Made by a program: the position numbers and the translations under genes
The notes under the pieces: model-generated
Databases searched by the model: none
The model's input: the letters and a program-made list of their open reading frames with translations, nothing else
Told to the model about the DNA's origin: nothing
Assembly (NCBI GenBank): GCA_910578255.1
Contig: CAJTQM010000002.1
Location: 25,688-89,687 of the forward strand
Direction: 5' to 3'
Length of the DNA: 64,000 bases
From: an uncultured Oscillospiraceae bacterium
GTDB lineage: Bacteria; Bacillota; Clostridia; Oscillospirales; Ruminococcaceae
Part shown: positions 50,242 to 59,100 of the stretch, one piece after another
Numbering within the stretch: position 1 is the stretch's first letter
Layout: the number at the start of each line of letters is the position of its first letter

Positions 50242-50270
50242 TTGACGGACGGTTTATTTTATAGTATACT
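50242..50270 (+). promoter_or_regulatory. Promoter for the CBS/CorC gene
   Basis: TTGACG (50242-50247) and TATACT (50265-50270), 17 bases apart; a second TATAAT lies at 50275-50280. Confidence 0.6.
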
Positions 50271-50351
50271 ACACTATAATTATGGGTATCGTCCCAACCG
50301 CCGAAGGGCGGAAACCAATCATTTTATCTGTTTGAGGAGGACAATGTAAAA

Positions 50352-51767
50352 ATGGACCCGGACGGTAGTTTATTGACCCACAGTATTTTGGCGGCGCCTA
50401 CCGCCTCTTCCAGCGTTTTGGCGGTACACACCGCGCCGCCGGCCGCTTTGGCGCTTTGTATCGGGCTGTTTTTCCTGTTTTTGGCCCTATGCGCTTTTTT
50501 CACCTTGTGCGAAACCGCTTTGGAGGAGTATTCGGAAAGCCGGCTGGAGAAGCAGGCGGCGGAGGGGGACCGGCGGGCGGCGCTGTTTCTGCGGATGGCC
50601 CAGCGGTATTCCTCGCTGGCGGCTAAGGTCCGCGCCGGATTTGTGCTTTCAGTGATGGCATGCGAGGGGATGCTTCTGGCCGGTCCCGCGACCTGGCTTG
50701 CCGCCGCACTGGCGCAGAAGCAAGGAATTGGGATCAGCCTGGCGGTGGCGCTGTCCGCGGCGCTGAGCATTCTGGCCGGCGCGGCGCTGGTGCTGATTGC
50801 AGGATACCTGCTGCCGCGGCATCTGGCCTGGCGGGACCCGAACCGGACGGCCCGCAGCGCCGCTGGTCCGCTGCAATTCTGCATTCGGCTGGTTTCGCCG
50901 CTGAGCGCTTTTTGCCGGCTGGTTTCCAACGGCATTCTGCGCCTGATGGGGATCGATCCCAACGCCGACCCCCAGGAGGGCACCGAAGAGGATATCCGGG
51001 AGATGGTGGACGCGGGCAACGAAAAAGGGCTGATCCCCCAAAGCGAACGGGAAATGATTTACAACATCTTCGAGTTCGACGACCGCACCGCCGAGGACGT
51101 GATGACCCACCGCACCGAAATCGAGGCGGTGCAGGCGGACGACGATATCGACGACGCGCTGAAAATCGCCATCGAAGAGGGCTTTTCCCGGATCCCGGTA
51201 TATGAGGACACGCTGGACAATGTAGTGGGTATTTTATACGCCAAGGATCTTTTGATGCTCATCGGCAAGGGGGACCAGGGGCCCCGCACCATCCGGGCTT
51301 TGATGCGTCCGGCCTTGTATGTGCCGGAAAGTACCCGCTGCCGGGATCTGTTCCGCCAGTTCCAGCAGAAAAAGGTGCAGATTGCCATTGTGGTGGATGA
51401 ATACGGCGGCACCTCCGGCATGGTCACCATGGAGGATCTGCTGGAATCGATTGTGGGCGAGATTCAGGACGAATACGATGAGGAAGAAGAGCTGGTCACC
51501 CGGATTTCCGACGGGGTTTACCATATTGACGGCTCAGCGGATCTGGAGGATGTGCAGCGCTTTTTGCCGCTGGAGGTCCCGGAGGAGGCGGATTACGATA
51601 CTTTAAGCGGCCTTTTGACCGATGCGCTGGGCCGCATCCCCGCCCCGGGCGAACACCCGGAGGTAACGCTGTCCGGTATTCGGTTTACGGTGCTGGAAAT
51701 GGACGAAAGGCGCATCGGCCGGGTCAAGGCGGAGGTGCTGCCGCCGGAACCGGAAGAGGAAGCCTGA
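50352..51767 (+). CDS. HlyC/CorC (CNNM)-type transporter with CBS domains
   Basis: 471-residue membrane protein of the hemolysin C/CorC/MpfA family, linked to Mg2+ export. The N-terminal CNNM/DUF21 region has about four helices (33-60, 98-150) and the polar FFTLCETALEEYSESRLEK. A CBS pair lies at about 240-360 (RTAEDVMTHRTEIEAVQAD, IAIVVDEYGGTSGMVTMEDL), then a CorC_HlyC C-terminal domain (about 375-460). The glycine motif RHLAW differs from the common PK(T/S)LA, so transport details are unclear. Confidence 0.88.
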   Translation: MDPDGSLLTHSILAAPTASSSVLAVHTAPPAALALCIGLFFLFLALCAFFTLCETALEEYSESRLEKQAAEGDRRAALFLRMAQRYSSLAAKVRAGFVLSVMACEGMLLAGPATWLAAALAQKQGIGISLAVALSAALSILAGAALVLIAGYLLPRHLAWRDPNRTARSAAGPLQFCIRLVSPLSAFCRLVSNGILRLMGIDPNADPQEGTEEDIREMVDAGNEKGLIPQSEREMIYNIFEFDDRTAEDVMTHRTEIEAVQADDDIDDALKIAIEEGFSRIPVYEDTLDNVVGILYAKDLLMLIGKGDQGPRTIRALMRPALYVPESTRCRDLFRQFQQKKVQIAIVVDEYGGTSGMVTMEDLLESIVGEIQDEYDEEEELVTRISDGVYHIDGSADLEDVQRFLPLEVPEEADYDTLSGLLTDALGRIPAPGEHPEVTLSGIRFTVLEMDERRIGRVKAEVLPPEPEEEA

Positions 51768-51819
51768 CACGTACAAAAAAGCGGCGTATCCTAAAGGGTA
51801 AGGCTATAAAGAAAATCAA

Positions 51820-51856
51820 GGGCAAGACAGACCGAAGCGGCCGTCTTGCCCTTTTT
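51820..51856 (+). terminator. Terminator after the CBS/CorC gene
   Basis: Stem GGGCAAGAC (51820-51828) / GTCTTGCCC (51843-51851) followed by five T. Confidence 0.88.
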
Positions 51857-51868
51857 GTACTGTGTAAT

Positions 51869-51905
51869 CTTTCTATGACGCTTTCAAAGGAAGCGTCATA
51901 GAAAG
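51869..51905. repeat. Perfect 15-base inverted repeat next to the CPBP gene
   Basis: Arms CTTTCTATGACGCTT (51869-51883) and AAGCGTCATAGAAAG (51891-51905) with a seven-base loop. There is no T run, so it is not a typical terminator. It marks the left edge of an AT-richer gene. Confidence 0.7.
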
Positions 51906-51916
51906 AGGTGTTTAAA

Positions 51917-52765
51917 TTAGAAATCCTTTGCTTTTTTGTTTCTGCAACAATGAATGATCCACACAAAGGCGAAGGAAAGAAGCTGGGCGGCCATGATGCG
52001 GACAATTTGCAATTCGTCTGCGCCCTTTAGCGAAACAACATGCAGCATATTGGTAGCAACGGTATTATTGAATAGATGGTCGCCAAGTCCTGCCCATATA
52101 TTTCCCGTTATGCGGGTAAGAAGGCCCCATTTAATCCCCATCATGCCGGAGAGGATCATGTAGCCGATCATCATCAAAACCATTTGCCCAAAGGACATTT
52201 CGCCATTTGTATAACTTCTGATTGGCATGACCATATGCCAGATACCAAACAAAAACGCGGCAAAACCATTCGCCGCCATAAACGGCTTTGTTTCACAGAG
52301 CATTTTGATAAACAGACCGCGAAAAACGCCCTCCTCCATCCATACATTGATGGCATTGAACAAAACGCATAACAAAAAGAAAAGAAAGCCCGTATTTTTC
52401 ACCTGAGAACCCGTTAAAGTAAAGCCGCTTACATATAGTTCAAAATGTGCAGGATTGCCTTGCAAAGCCAAAACGGCGAATTCCAGCCCGTATGAAATCG
52501 CAAAACAAACACATCCCAGTAATAAGCCTTTCAAAATACCGCTTACAAAGCCGTTTCTTTGAAATCCGATATCGCTCCATGTAAGCTGTAAGCCTTTTAA
52601 TATCAAAGCCAGAATCATAATTCCAATCGCTTTGTGAAGGATATTTTCTCCAATCACCGTTTTGTCGGTTTCAATGAGAAAATACTCGGTAAATCTTACA
52701 GACAAACAGAGGGCGAATACTGCAACGCACAAATGATAGGGTTTATATTGTATGCTTCTTCCCAT
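51917..52765 (-). CDS. CPBP family intramembrane glutamic endopeptidase
   Basis: 282-residue membrane protease of the CAAX/CPBP (Abi) family with about eight helices. Its three motifs are WMEEGVFRGLF (catalytic glutamates), FGIWHMVMP and GLGDHLFNN. Members process proteins in the membrane or give bacteriocin immunity; the target is unknown. The base composition is visibly more AT-rich than in flanking genes and the gene is bordered by a 15-base inverted repeat, which suggests recent acquisition. It is divergent from the upstream gap and has no clear partner. Confidence 0.85.
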   Translation of the reverse strand: MGRSIQYKPYHLCVAVFALCLSVRFTEYFLIETDKTVIGENILHKAIGIMILALILKGLQLTWSDIGFQRNGFVSGILKGLLLGCVCFAISYGLEFAVLALQGNPAHFELYVSGFTLTGSQVKNTGFLFFLLCVLFNAINVWMEEGVFRGLFIKMLCETKPFMAANGFAAFLFGIWHMVMPIRSYTNGEMSFGQMVLMMIGYMILSGMMGIKWGLLTRITGNIWAGLGDHLFNNTVATNMLHVVSLKGADELQIVRIMAAQLLSFAFVWIIHCCRNKKAKDF

Positions 52766-52828
52766 ATAGTCTCCCTTAAACTTCGGCTTGTTGGCGCGCC
52801 CAGAAAGCCGTCCGGCGCCGCGCCCTTT

Positions 52829-53377
52829 TTACCGGCGGCGCAGCTGCTCGTACTCCTCCCGCAAAAGCGAGTAGCAGACGATGTCCAATACCTGCCCGTC
52901 GAACCGGACGGTTCCCCGGCGCAGGGTCCCCTCGCAGCGAAAGCCGCATTTTTCGATGACCCGTTGGGACCGGCTGTTAGACGAATAATGGTACACAGTC
53001 ACCATTTCCAAGGAAAGCGTTTCAAAAGCGTAGCGCAGCACCGCCTGGGCCGCCTCGGTCATAATCCCCTGGCCCCAATATTCGGCGCTTAAAGCGTAGC
53101 CCAGCATCCGGCAGTTGGGATTATCCCGGCGCTTGTCCTCATGCAGGCCCACCGAACCGATGACTCGGCGGGACTGGCGATCCACCAGCGCCCAGACGTC
53201 TCCGGCCTCCATGAATTTCCACATGATATTCCGGGAGGTTCCCTTGTCCTCATGCGGGGCCCACCCCGCGGCGGGACCTACCTTAGGATGGCTGCAGTAG
53301 GCAAAAAAATCGTCCACATCCGTTTCCCGCCAGCCGCGCAGAAGCAGCCGCGGGGTTTCCAGTTCGCTGTATTTCAT
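52829..53377 (-). CDS. GNAT N-acetyltransferase, RimJ/RimL type
   Basis: 182-residue acetyltransferase. It begins ELETPRLLLRGWRETDVDDF, the hallmark of the RimJ/RimL group, and has the acetyl-CoA loop YWGQGIMTEAAQAVLRYAF and NSRSQRVIEKCGF. It may acetylate a ribosomal protein or a small amine. It overlaps the mscS gene by four bases, so both are read from one transcript. Confidence 0.9.
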   Translation of the reverse strand: MKYSELETPRLLLRGWRETDVDDFFAYCSHPKVGPAAGWAPHEDKGTSRNIMWKFMEAGDVWALVDRQSRRVIGSVGLHEDKRRDNPNCRMLGYALSAEYWGQGIMTEAAQAVLRYAFETLSLEMVTVYHYSSNSRSQRVIEKCGFRCEGTLRRGTVRFDGQVLDIVCYSLLREEYEQLRRR

Positions 53378-54237
53378 TCAGTCCCCTTCCTTCCTTTTGG
53401 GCAGTCAGGCGCTTGGACCTGATTCTGCCCGCCGTTTTCCACCAGATGCACGTTCAGGTGCGGATAGGACATCTGTACCCCGTTTTCCGCAAAAGCCCGG
53501 CGGACCTGCTCCAACAGGCTGTAGTATACGTCCCAGTAATCGGCGGTTTTAACCCACGCTCTGACAATATATTGGATGCTGCTGTCCTGATATTCGCTGA
53601 CGCCGATAAAAGGCGGCGGATCGTCCAGCACGCCGCCGGCTTCTTCCAGCGCCTGCCAAAGGGCCCTTTTCACCGTTTGGGTATTGTCATCGTACGAGGC
53701 GCAGACCGTCAGGTCCACCCGGCGGGTTGCCCGGGCGGAAAAGTTGGTGATCCGCGCGCCGGCAACATCGTTGTTGGGCAGGTAGACCACCTTATTGTCC
53801 GGGGTGGATAAGCAGGTGTAGATCAGCCCGATTTCCTGCACCGTGCCGCTGACCGAGCCCACGTCCACATAATCGCCAACCACAAAGGGCTTGGCCGCCA
53901 GTACCATCAGCCCGCCGGCCAGTTTGGCAAGAGAATCCTGCACCGCCAAAGAGACGGCCAGGCCCACAACGCCCAGCACCGTCACCAAAGAGGTGACCGG
54001 GATTCCGAGGCTGTCGGCAATGATCAGCACCGTTAAAAACAAAAGGGCGAACTTGGCGGCGGAGCGGATAAAATGGTGGAGGCTTTTTTCCACCCGCAGC
54101 TTTTGGATCATCCGATCCACCAGCTTCATCAAAAGCTTCGTGCCTGCCAGGCAGACGGCCAGCAGCAAAAGGGTGGTGAGCGCGTCCCCTACCGAAAGCG
54201 GACCGATCCGATATTCCATCAGTTCCTCCAGCTTCAC
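53374..54237 (-). CDS. mscS: Small-conductance mechanosensitive channel MscS
   Basis: 287-residue channel that opens under membrane tension in osmotic downshock. It starts at GTG (54237) behind AAGGGGG; the frame is open upstream but crosses the intergenic region. Three membrane helices precede the pore helix VVGLAVSLAVQDSLAKLAGG. The beta domain begins KPFVVGDYVDVGSVSGTVQEIGL and the C-terminal domain ends after YPHLNVHLVENGG. It is the first gene of an operon with the GNAT gene. Confidence 0.92.
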   Translation of the reverse strand: MKLEELMEYRIGPLSVGDALTTLLLLAVCLAGTKLLMKLVDRMIQKLRVEKSLHHFIRSAAKFALLFLTVLIIADSLGIPVTSLVTVLGVVGLAVSLAVQDSLAKLAGGLMVLAAKPFVVGDYVDVGSVSGTVQEIGLIYTCLSTPDNKVVYLPNNDVAGARITNFSARATRRVDLTVCASYDDNTQTVKRALWQALEEAGGVLDDPPPFIGVSEYQDSSIQYIVRAWVKTADYWDVYYSLLEQVRRAFAENGVQMSYPHLNVHLVENGGQNQVQAPDCPKGRKGTE

Positions 54238-54405
54238 AAAAATCCCCCTTTTTTGAAACGGCCCGAGCCGGATTTTTACGGCTATTTTACCACAAACAGC
54301 GGGGAATGGCAACGGGACGGGCTTTCTCTTTTTTGGGGTTAAGACCGGCTGCCGGTTCGTTCCTGGCTTTTTCGCCCCCGGCCTGCCGGCGAGGTGCCGG
54401 TCAAC

Positions 54406-54434
54406 TTGACTTTTACGCGTACGTATAATATAAT
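54406..54434 (+). promoter_or_regulatory. Promoter of the XRE operon, overlapping a CG-rich box
   Basis: TTGACT (54406-54411) and TATAAT (54429-54434), 17 bases apart. The spacer TACGCGTACGTA (54415-54426) carries overlapping palindromes and is a likely operator. Confidence 0.7.
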
Positions 54435-54531
54435 AAAAAGAACTATACAGGAAAAACATGCCACAATTTTGACGCGTTTTTTCCGTGTTTTGTAATTGCA
54501 GCCTGATCAGTCTGACACGCAGGATGGATCA

Positions 54532-54545
54532 TACGCGGCCGCGTA
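54532..54545. promoter_or_regulatory. Perfect palindrome TACGCGGCCGCGTA, candidate operator
   Basis: A 14-base perfect palindrome 33 bases upstream of the XRE start. It shares TACGCG and CGTA halves with the promoter spacer. The rest of the 341-base gap 54238-54578 contains short CCGG-rich hairpins and no gene. Confidence 0.5.
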
Positions 54546-54578
54546 GCTTTTTGGGGATCCACAAAAAGGAGAAGCTTT

Positions 54579-54917
54579 ATGTCGAATTTATACTATATAC
54601 TGACCGGCCTGTGTGAAAAGCGCCGGATCACCCCGTATCGTATGTGCAGAGACACGGGTATTCAGCCAAGCGTCATGACCGATTTAAAAATGGGCCGCCG
54701 CCAGACCGTTAAAGCGGAAACAGCGGCGAAGCTGGCGGACTATTTTGGGGTTACGGTGCGCGACCTGTTGGGCGCACAGGAGCCGATCAAGGTTCAGCCG
54801 CTGCCCCAGGAGCTTTTGAAAATCGAGTTGTTCGGCGGAGAGGCCACCGACCAACAGCTGGAAGAGGTCCGGCAGTTTGCCAAATTTGTTAAGGAGCGGG
54901 ACGCGGGCCGTCCCTGA
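54579..54917 (+). CDS. XRE-family helix-turn-helix regulator
   Basis: 112-residue DNA-binding protein. The N-terminal Cro/C1-type domain covers about residues 1-65 (TPYRMCRDTGIQPSVMTDLK, then GRRQTVKAETAAKLADYFGV). A short helical tail follows (EEVRQFAKFVKERD). It probably autoregulates through the palindromes upstream. The next gene, a GIY-YIG nuclease, lies 32 bases downstream. AAAAGGAGAAG precedes the ATG. Confidence 0.87.
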   Translation: MSNLYYILTGLCEKRRITPYRMCRDTGIQPSVMTDLKMGRRQTVKAETAAKLADYFGVTVRDLLGAQEPIKVQPLPQELLKIELFGGEATDQQLEEVRQFAKFVKERDAGRP

Positions 54918-54949
54918 GCCGAAATTCGGCTTTGCAGAGGGATTTATCC

Positions 54950-55204
54950 ATGTGCTATGTCTATATCGTCCGCTGTGCGGACCAGACCCTATATACCGGC
55001 TGGACCAACGACCTTGCCCGCAGGGTGGCTGCCCACAACAGCGGCCACGGGGCCAAATACACCCGTTCCCGCCGGCCGGTGGAGTTGGTATATGCCGAGG
55101 TTTGCCAGGACAAAAGGTCCGCGCTGCGGCGGGAATGGCAGATCAAGCGTTTGCGGACCGAGCAGAAGCGTCTGCTGATCGGGTCCGGAAAAATCACCGG
55201 ATGA
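54950..55204 (+). CDS. GIY-YIG nuclease-like protein (UPF0213/YhbQ)
   Basis: 84-residue small GIY-YIG protein. The fold is complete for this group: YVYIVRCADQTLYTGWTNDL, then RRVAAHNSGHGAKYTRSR and EREWQIKR-like RREWQIKRL. The start is placed at the ATG at 54950 (site AGAGGG); a TTG 18 bases upstream is possible. It is in the same direction as the XRE gene. Role: probably DNA repair or structure-specific cleavage; unproven. Confidence 0.88.
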   Translation: MCYVYIVRCADQTLYTGWTNDLARRVAAHNSGHGAKYTRSRRPVELVYAEVCQDKRSALRREWQIKRLRTEQKRLLIGSGKITG

Positions 55205-55221
55205 GGAGAGAAGCAATACAA

Positions 55222-55998
55222 ATGGAATATCCCAAGGTGCTGGATGAAATAAAGCTTTCTTACGAAAACATTTTACAAAAAAATCTGGTGGGAATTTACG
55301 TCCACGGCTCCATCGCCTTTGGATGCTTTCGATGGGAGAAAAGCGATATTGATTTTTTGGTGGTGACCCGGCAGGAACCCTCCGATTCTCAAAAGCAGGA
55401 GATGATCCGAGCGCTGCTGGCGTTGGACCGGGCGGGTCTTTGCCCCCCAAAGGGCTTTGAGATGAGCGTTGTTTTGGCGGAGCATTGCCGGGATTTTGTG
55501 TACCCCACCCCCTATACCCTTCACTATTCCAGCACGTATCGCCGGCAGTGCCAGGAGGATTTGCCCGGCTTTTGCCAAAGAATGCGGGGAACCGACCGGG
55601 ATCTGGCGGCCCATTTTACCGTCCTGCAGGCGGCGGGTTTCGCTTTGTACGGCGCGCCGGTGCAGGAGGCGTTCGGGCCGGTGCCCAGGCAGTGCTATCT
55701 CGACAGCATTCTGGGAGACGCGAAGGACGCGCAGAAGGGCATGTCCGAGGATCCGGTTTATTATATTCTCAATTTGTGCCGGGTATTGGCTTATCAGCGG
55801 GAGGGGAAGATCCTCTCCAAAAAAGACGGTGGCCTGTGGGGACTGACCGCGCTGTCGGATCGGGACCGGCCTGTCGTGCGTGCAGCGCTTTCGGCCTACG
55901 GCGGCGGTGAGCCCCTCGATCTGGACCCGGACAGACTGCGGGAATTTTCGGCGTATCTTCTCGGGCAGATTTTTCCTAGCTTTTCTGAAAAATTATGA
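55222..55998 (+). CDS. Aminoglycoside nucleotidyltransferase-like protein (AadA/DUF4111)
   Basis: 258-residue nucleotidyltransferase of the ANT(3'')/ANT(9) group. The nucleotidyltransferase motif is GIYVHGSIAFGCFRWEKSD followed by IDFLVV. The DUF4111 C-terminal domain continues to LDPDRLREFSAYLLGQIF. It may adenylate streptomycin/spectinomycin, or serve another substrate; resistance cannot be assumed. The ATG at 55222 follows GAGGAGAG; ATG at 55201, overlapping the previous stop, is an alternative. Confidence 0.83.
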   Translation: MEYPKVLDEIKLSYENILQKNLVGIYVHGSIAFGCFRWEKSDIDFLVVTRQEPSDSQKQEMIRALLALDRAGLCPPKGFEMSVVLAEHCRDFVYPTPYTLHYSSTYRRQCQEDLPGFCQRMRGTDRDLAAHFTVLQAAGFALYGAPVQEAFGPVPRQCYLDSILGDAKDAQKGMSEDPVYYILNLCRVLAYQREGKILSKKDGGLWGLTALSDRDRPVVRAALSAYGGGEPLDLDPDRLREFSAYLLGQIFPSFSEKL

Positions 55999-56119
55999 AA
56001 AATACAGGAAAATTTTTGGTTTGACGCTGTTTTGTGACTTTTATGTTACCTATATTTGTTATAAAAAGAGTGTAGAAAATAGCAATAGAGTGGCTTGACA
56101 TAGATAGGAGGGCTTTGGT

Positions 56120-59100
56120 ATAAAAAAATTAGAAAGAGGGAGCAGGCTGGCGGCTTGGATTTTGTCGGCAGTTTTGTTAGTGGGTCTTTTCCCGCTGAAC
56201 GCTTTTGCCGTAGAACCGGATGAAGGGCATAAACACACCGAAGAATGCTATAAAACGGTCTTGATCTGTGAGGAGAAAGAGACCGCCGGGCATACCCATG
56301 AAGAAAAATGCTGGCAGACCGAGCAGGTTTTGGTCTGCGAAGAAGAGCACGAGCACACCGAAGAATGCTACGAGGAGCAGTCGTCGCTGGTCTGCGGACT
56401 GGAAGAGTCGGACAGTGTCCATACGCATACGGATGAATGCTATGAAAAGGTCCTGGTCTGCGAAGAAAAGGTGGAGGACAGCGAGACCGAGACCGGTCTT
56501 TCCGAAGAGGAGTTGGCAGCGGTACAGCAGCTGATGGATTCCATCGACCGGTTTTTGGAAAAATATGATCCCCAGCATGAGTATGACGAGGAAGAGTTGA
56601 AGGCGCTGAAGCAGGAGCAAGAGGAGATCCAGGCATCTTTCGAGGCGCTGAGCGAGAAGGCCCAACTGCTGGTGACCAACTACGACACGTTCGCGGAGAT
56701 TTCGCTGGAGGATTCCGGCGATGCCGAGAAGACCCAGCCAACCGTTTCCCAGGCGGTTTCGGATCTGACCAGCGCCATCGACCAGTTCCTGGCCGATTTC
56801 GACCCGGAAAAGGATTATACCGAAGAGGAGCAGGCGGCTTTGATCGAAAGCTTGGAGAAAATCCAGGCGGCGTTTGAAGCGCTGAGCGAGGAAGAACAGC
56901 TGCAGGTAGTGAATTATACGGATCTCCTGTCCGCTATACAGGACGGGGGGGGGGTATTCTTTACCGAAACGGAAGGCGCGGCGGCGATTGGTGAAAAGAC
57001 TTATGCGTCGCTGGAGGAGGCTCTGGATGCGGCGCAAAACGGCGAAGAGGTCGTATTGCAGCAGGATATAGATCTGGAAAGCTACTATTATTTAAAGAGC
57101 GGTAATTCTGTTACATTAAATTTGAACGGGCACAATATCACCTCCGCTTCCACGGCGTTTATGGTCAAAGTAGGTTCGGAGTTGACCCTTACCGGTTCCG
57201 GAACCATTAGCGGCAACGGTTATGCCGGTGAAAAGGCCGGCGGTGCGCTGGTGGTTTGGGGCGGCGTCATCAATCTGGAGGACGATGTGGTCCTCACCTC
57301 TATGGCCACTGACCTGACCCAAGGCGGCGTGGTATGGATGTATTACGGCACCTTTAACATGCACGGCGGCCGGATTGAGGGCGGCAGCGCCAAATTGGGC
57401 GGCGGCGTCGGAGTTTCGGGCTGCAACAGAAATTATCCGGCCATCTTTAATATGACTGGCGGTGTGATCACCGACTGCTACGCCGAGGAAGGCGGCGGTG
57501 TGGTGGTAGACTATTACGGCACCTTTAATATGAGTGGTGGTATGATCGAAGGCTGCACCGCCGAAGTCGGCGCCGGGATTGCCAACTATGGAAATGTGGT
57601 CATGAGCGGCGGCGAAATTGTCAACAACTCGGCCTCGTACCATTCGGCGGGCGTTTATGCGGATAATAATTTTACCATGACCGGCGGCAAGGTCGCCCAT
57701 AACAAAGCGGTGGACGGCGGTAACGGCAGCCCTAACGGCGTGGGTACAAGTTATAGCACCATTCTGGTAAAGGTTACCGGCGGCGCGGTGTACGACAATG
57801 AAAACGGCGACTTTTTGATCAATGGCATGGCCACCATTTCCATCATCGCCGCCAAGCAGATGCAGGCGGACGGTCTTGTGTTTACCGGCTGGCAGGTAAA
57901 GCCCGATAGTTGGAGCAGCCAGAAGGAAAGATTTACGACCGGTCCTCTGCCGGACCAGGCATTGGATAGTTATTCCATGACCACCTGTATCGCCTGTTAT
58001 GAGGAGGGCAAGGCGCAGTATTCTCAGACCATCGCCTTAGGCGGTGCGAATGCGGAGGTATACACCCTTAAAGAGGCTCAGGCCAAGGCGGAGAAGATGC
58101 TTACCAGCACAGATTGGAACGGCGAGCCCATCGTCATCGAGGTGGGCAAAACCCTTTCGGTTTCCGGCGCGGAGGAGTGGTCCTTCGACGAAAACGCGGA
58201 ACACATCATTTTAGAGCGGGCCGATTCCTTTGACGGGTATCTGGTCGATGTAAAAGGCTCTTTAAAACTTGAGAATATCACCATTCAGGGCCTGGGCATA
58301 GGCCTGCATAAAAAATCCCTGATCAAGGTGGAAAGCAGCGGCAGTCTGACCATCGGGGACGGAACGGTTTTGCAGAATAACGGAGCGGGTATCGACAGCG
58401 ACGACCCCCAAACGTTCCACACAAACTACGACGGCGGCGCAGTATACGCCAGAGGCGGCAAGGTGACCATGACCGGCGGTTTGATCCGCAGCAACGCCAC
58501 CAGTTATGTGGGCGGCGGCGTGTCGGTGGCCGATGGCGGAACCTTTACCATGACCGGCGGCGAGATCTCGGGGAACGATGCGTACTGCGGCGGCGGTGTC
58601 AGCGCTGTGCGGGGCGCCAAGATTCAGCTTTCCGGCGGCGAAGTTTCCGGCAATACGGCGATGAAGGGCGGCGGCGTTTGCGTCGGTGGTAGCTTCGATA
58701 CAGAAACGGCGAATAATCCGGAACTGGTCATGGAAGGCGGAAGCGTTTCGGGCAACCTGGCCAAAGAGGCCGGCGGTGGCATCTATGTGCAGATGAACTC
58801 CATGGCGACCATTACCGCTGGCGATATCATCGGCAACGAAACGGATGGATATGGCACCGCCAGCCATCGGGGCGGCGGCATCTATGTCAACGGCGGACCC
58901 GGGGCGAATTCGGGTCTTGGGCATCAGAAGCCTTTGAATCTCAAATCCGGCCTGCTGAAGCTGGAAAATGTGGAGATCACCGGCAACTATGCGCCTGGCG
59001 GTGGTGGTTTGGCGGCCTGCCCCACCTCTCAGATTGAAATTTATGTCACCGACGGCGCGGTATTCCACCACAATACCGGCGCTGGCGGAAGAAAGAGTGA

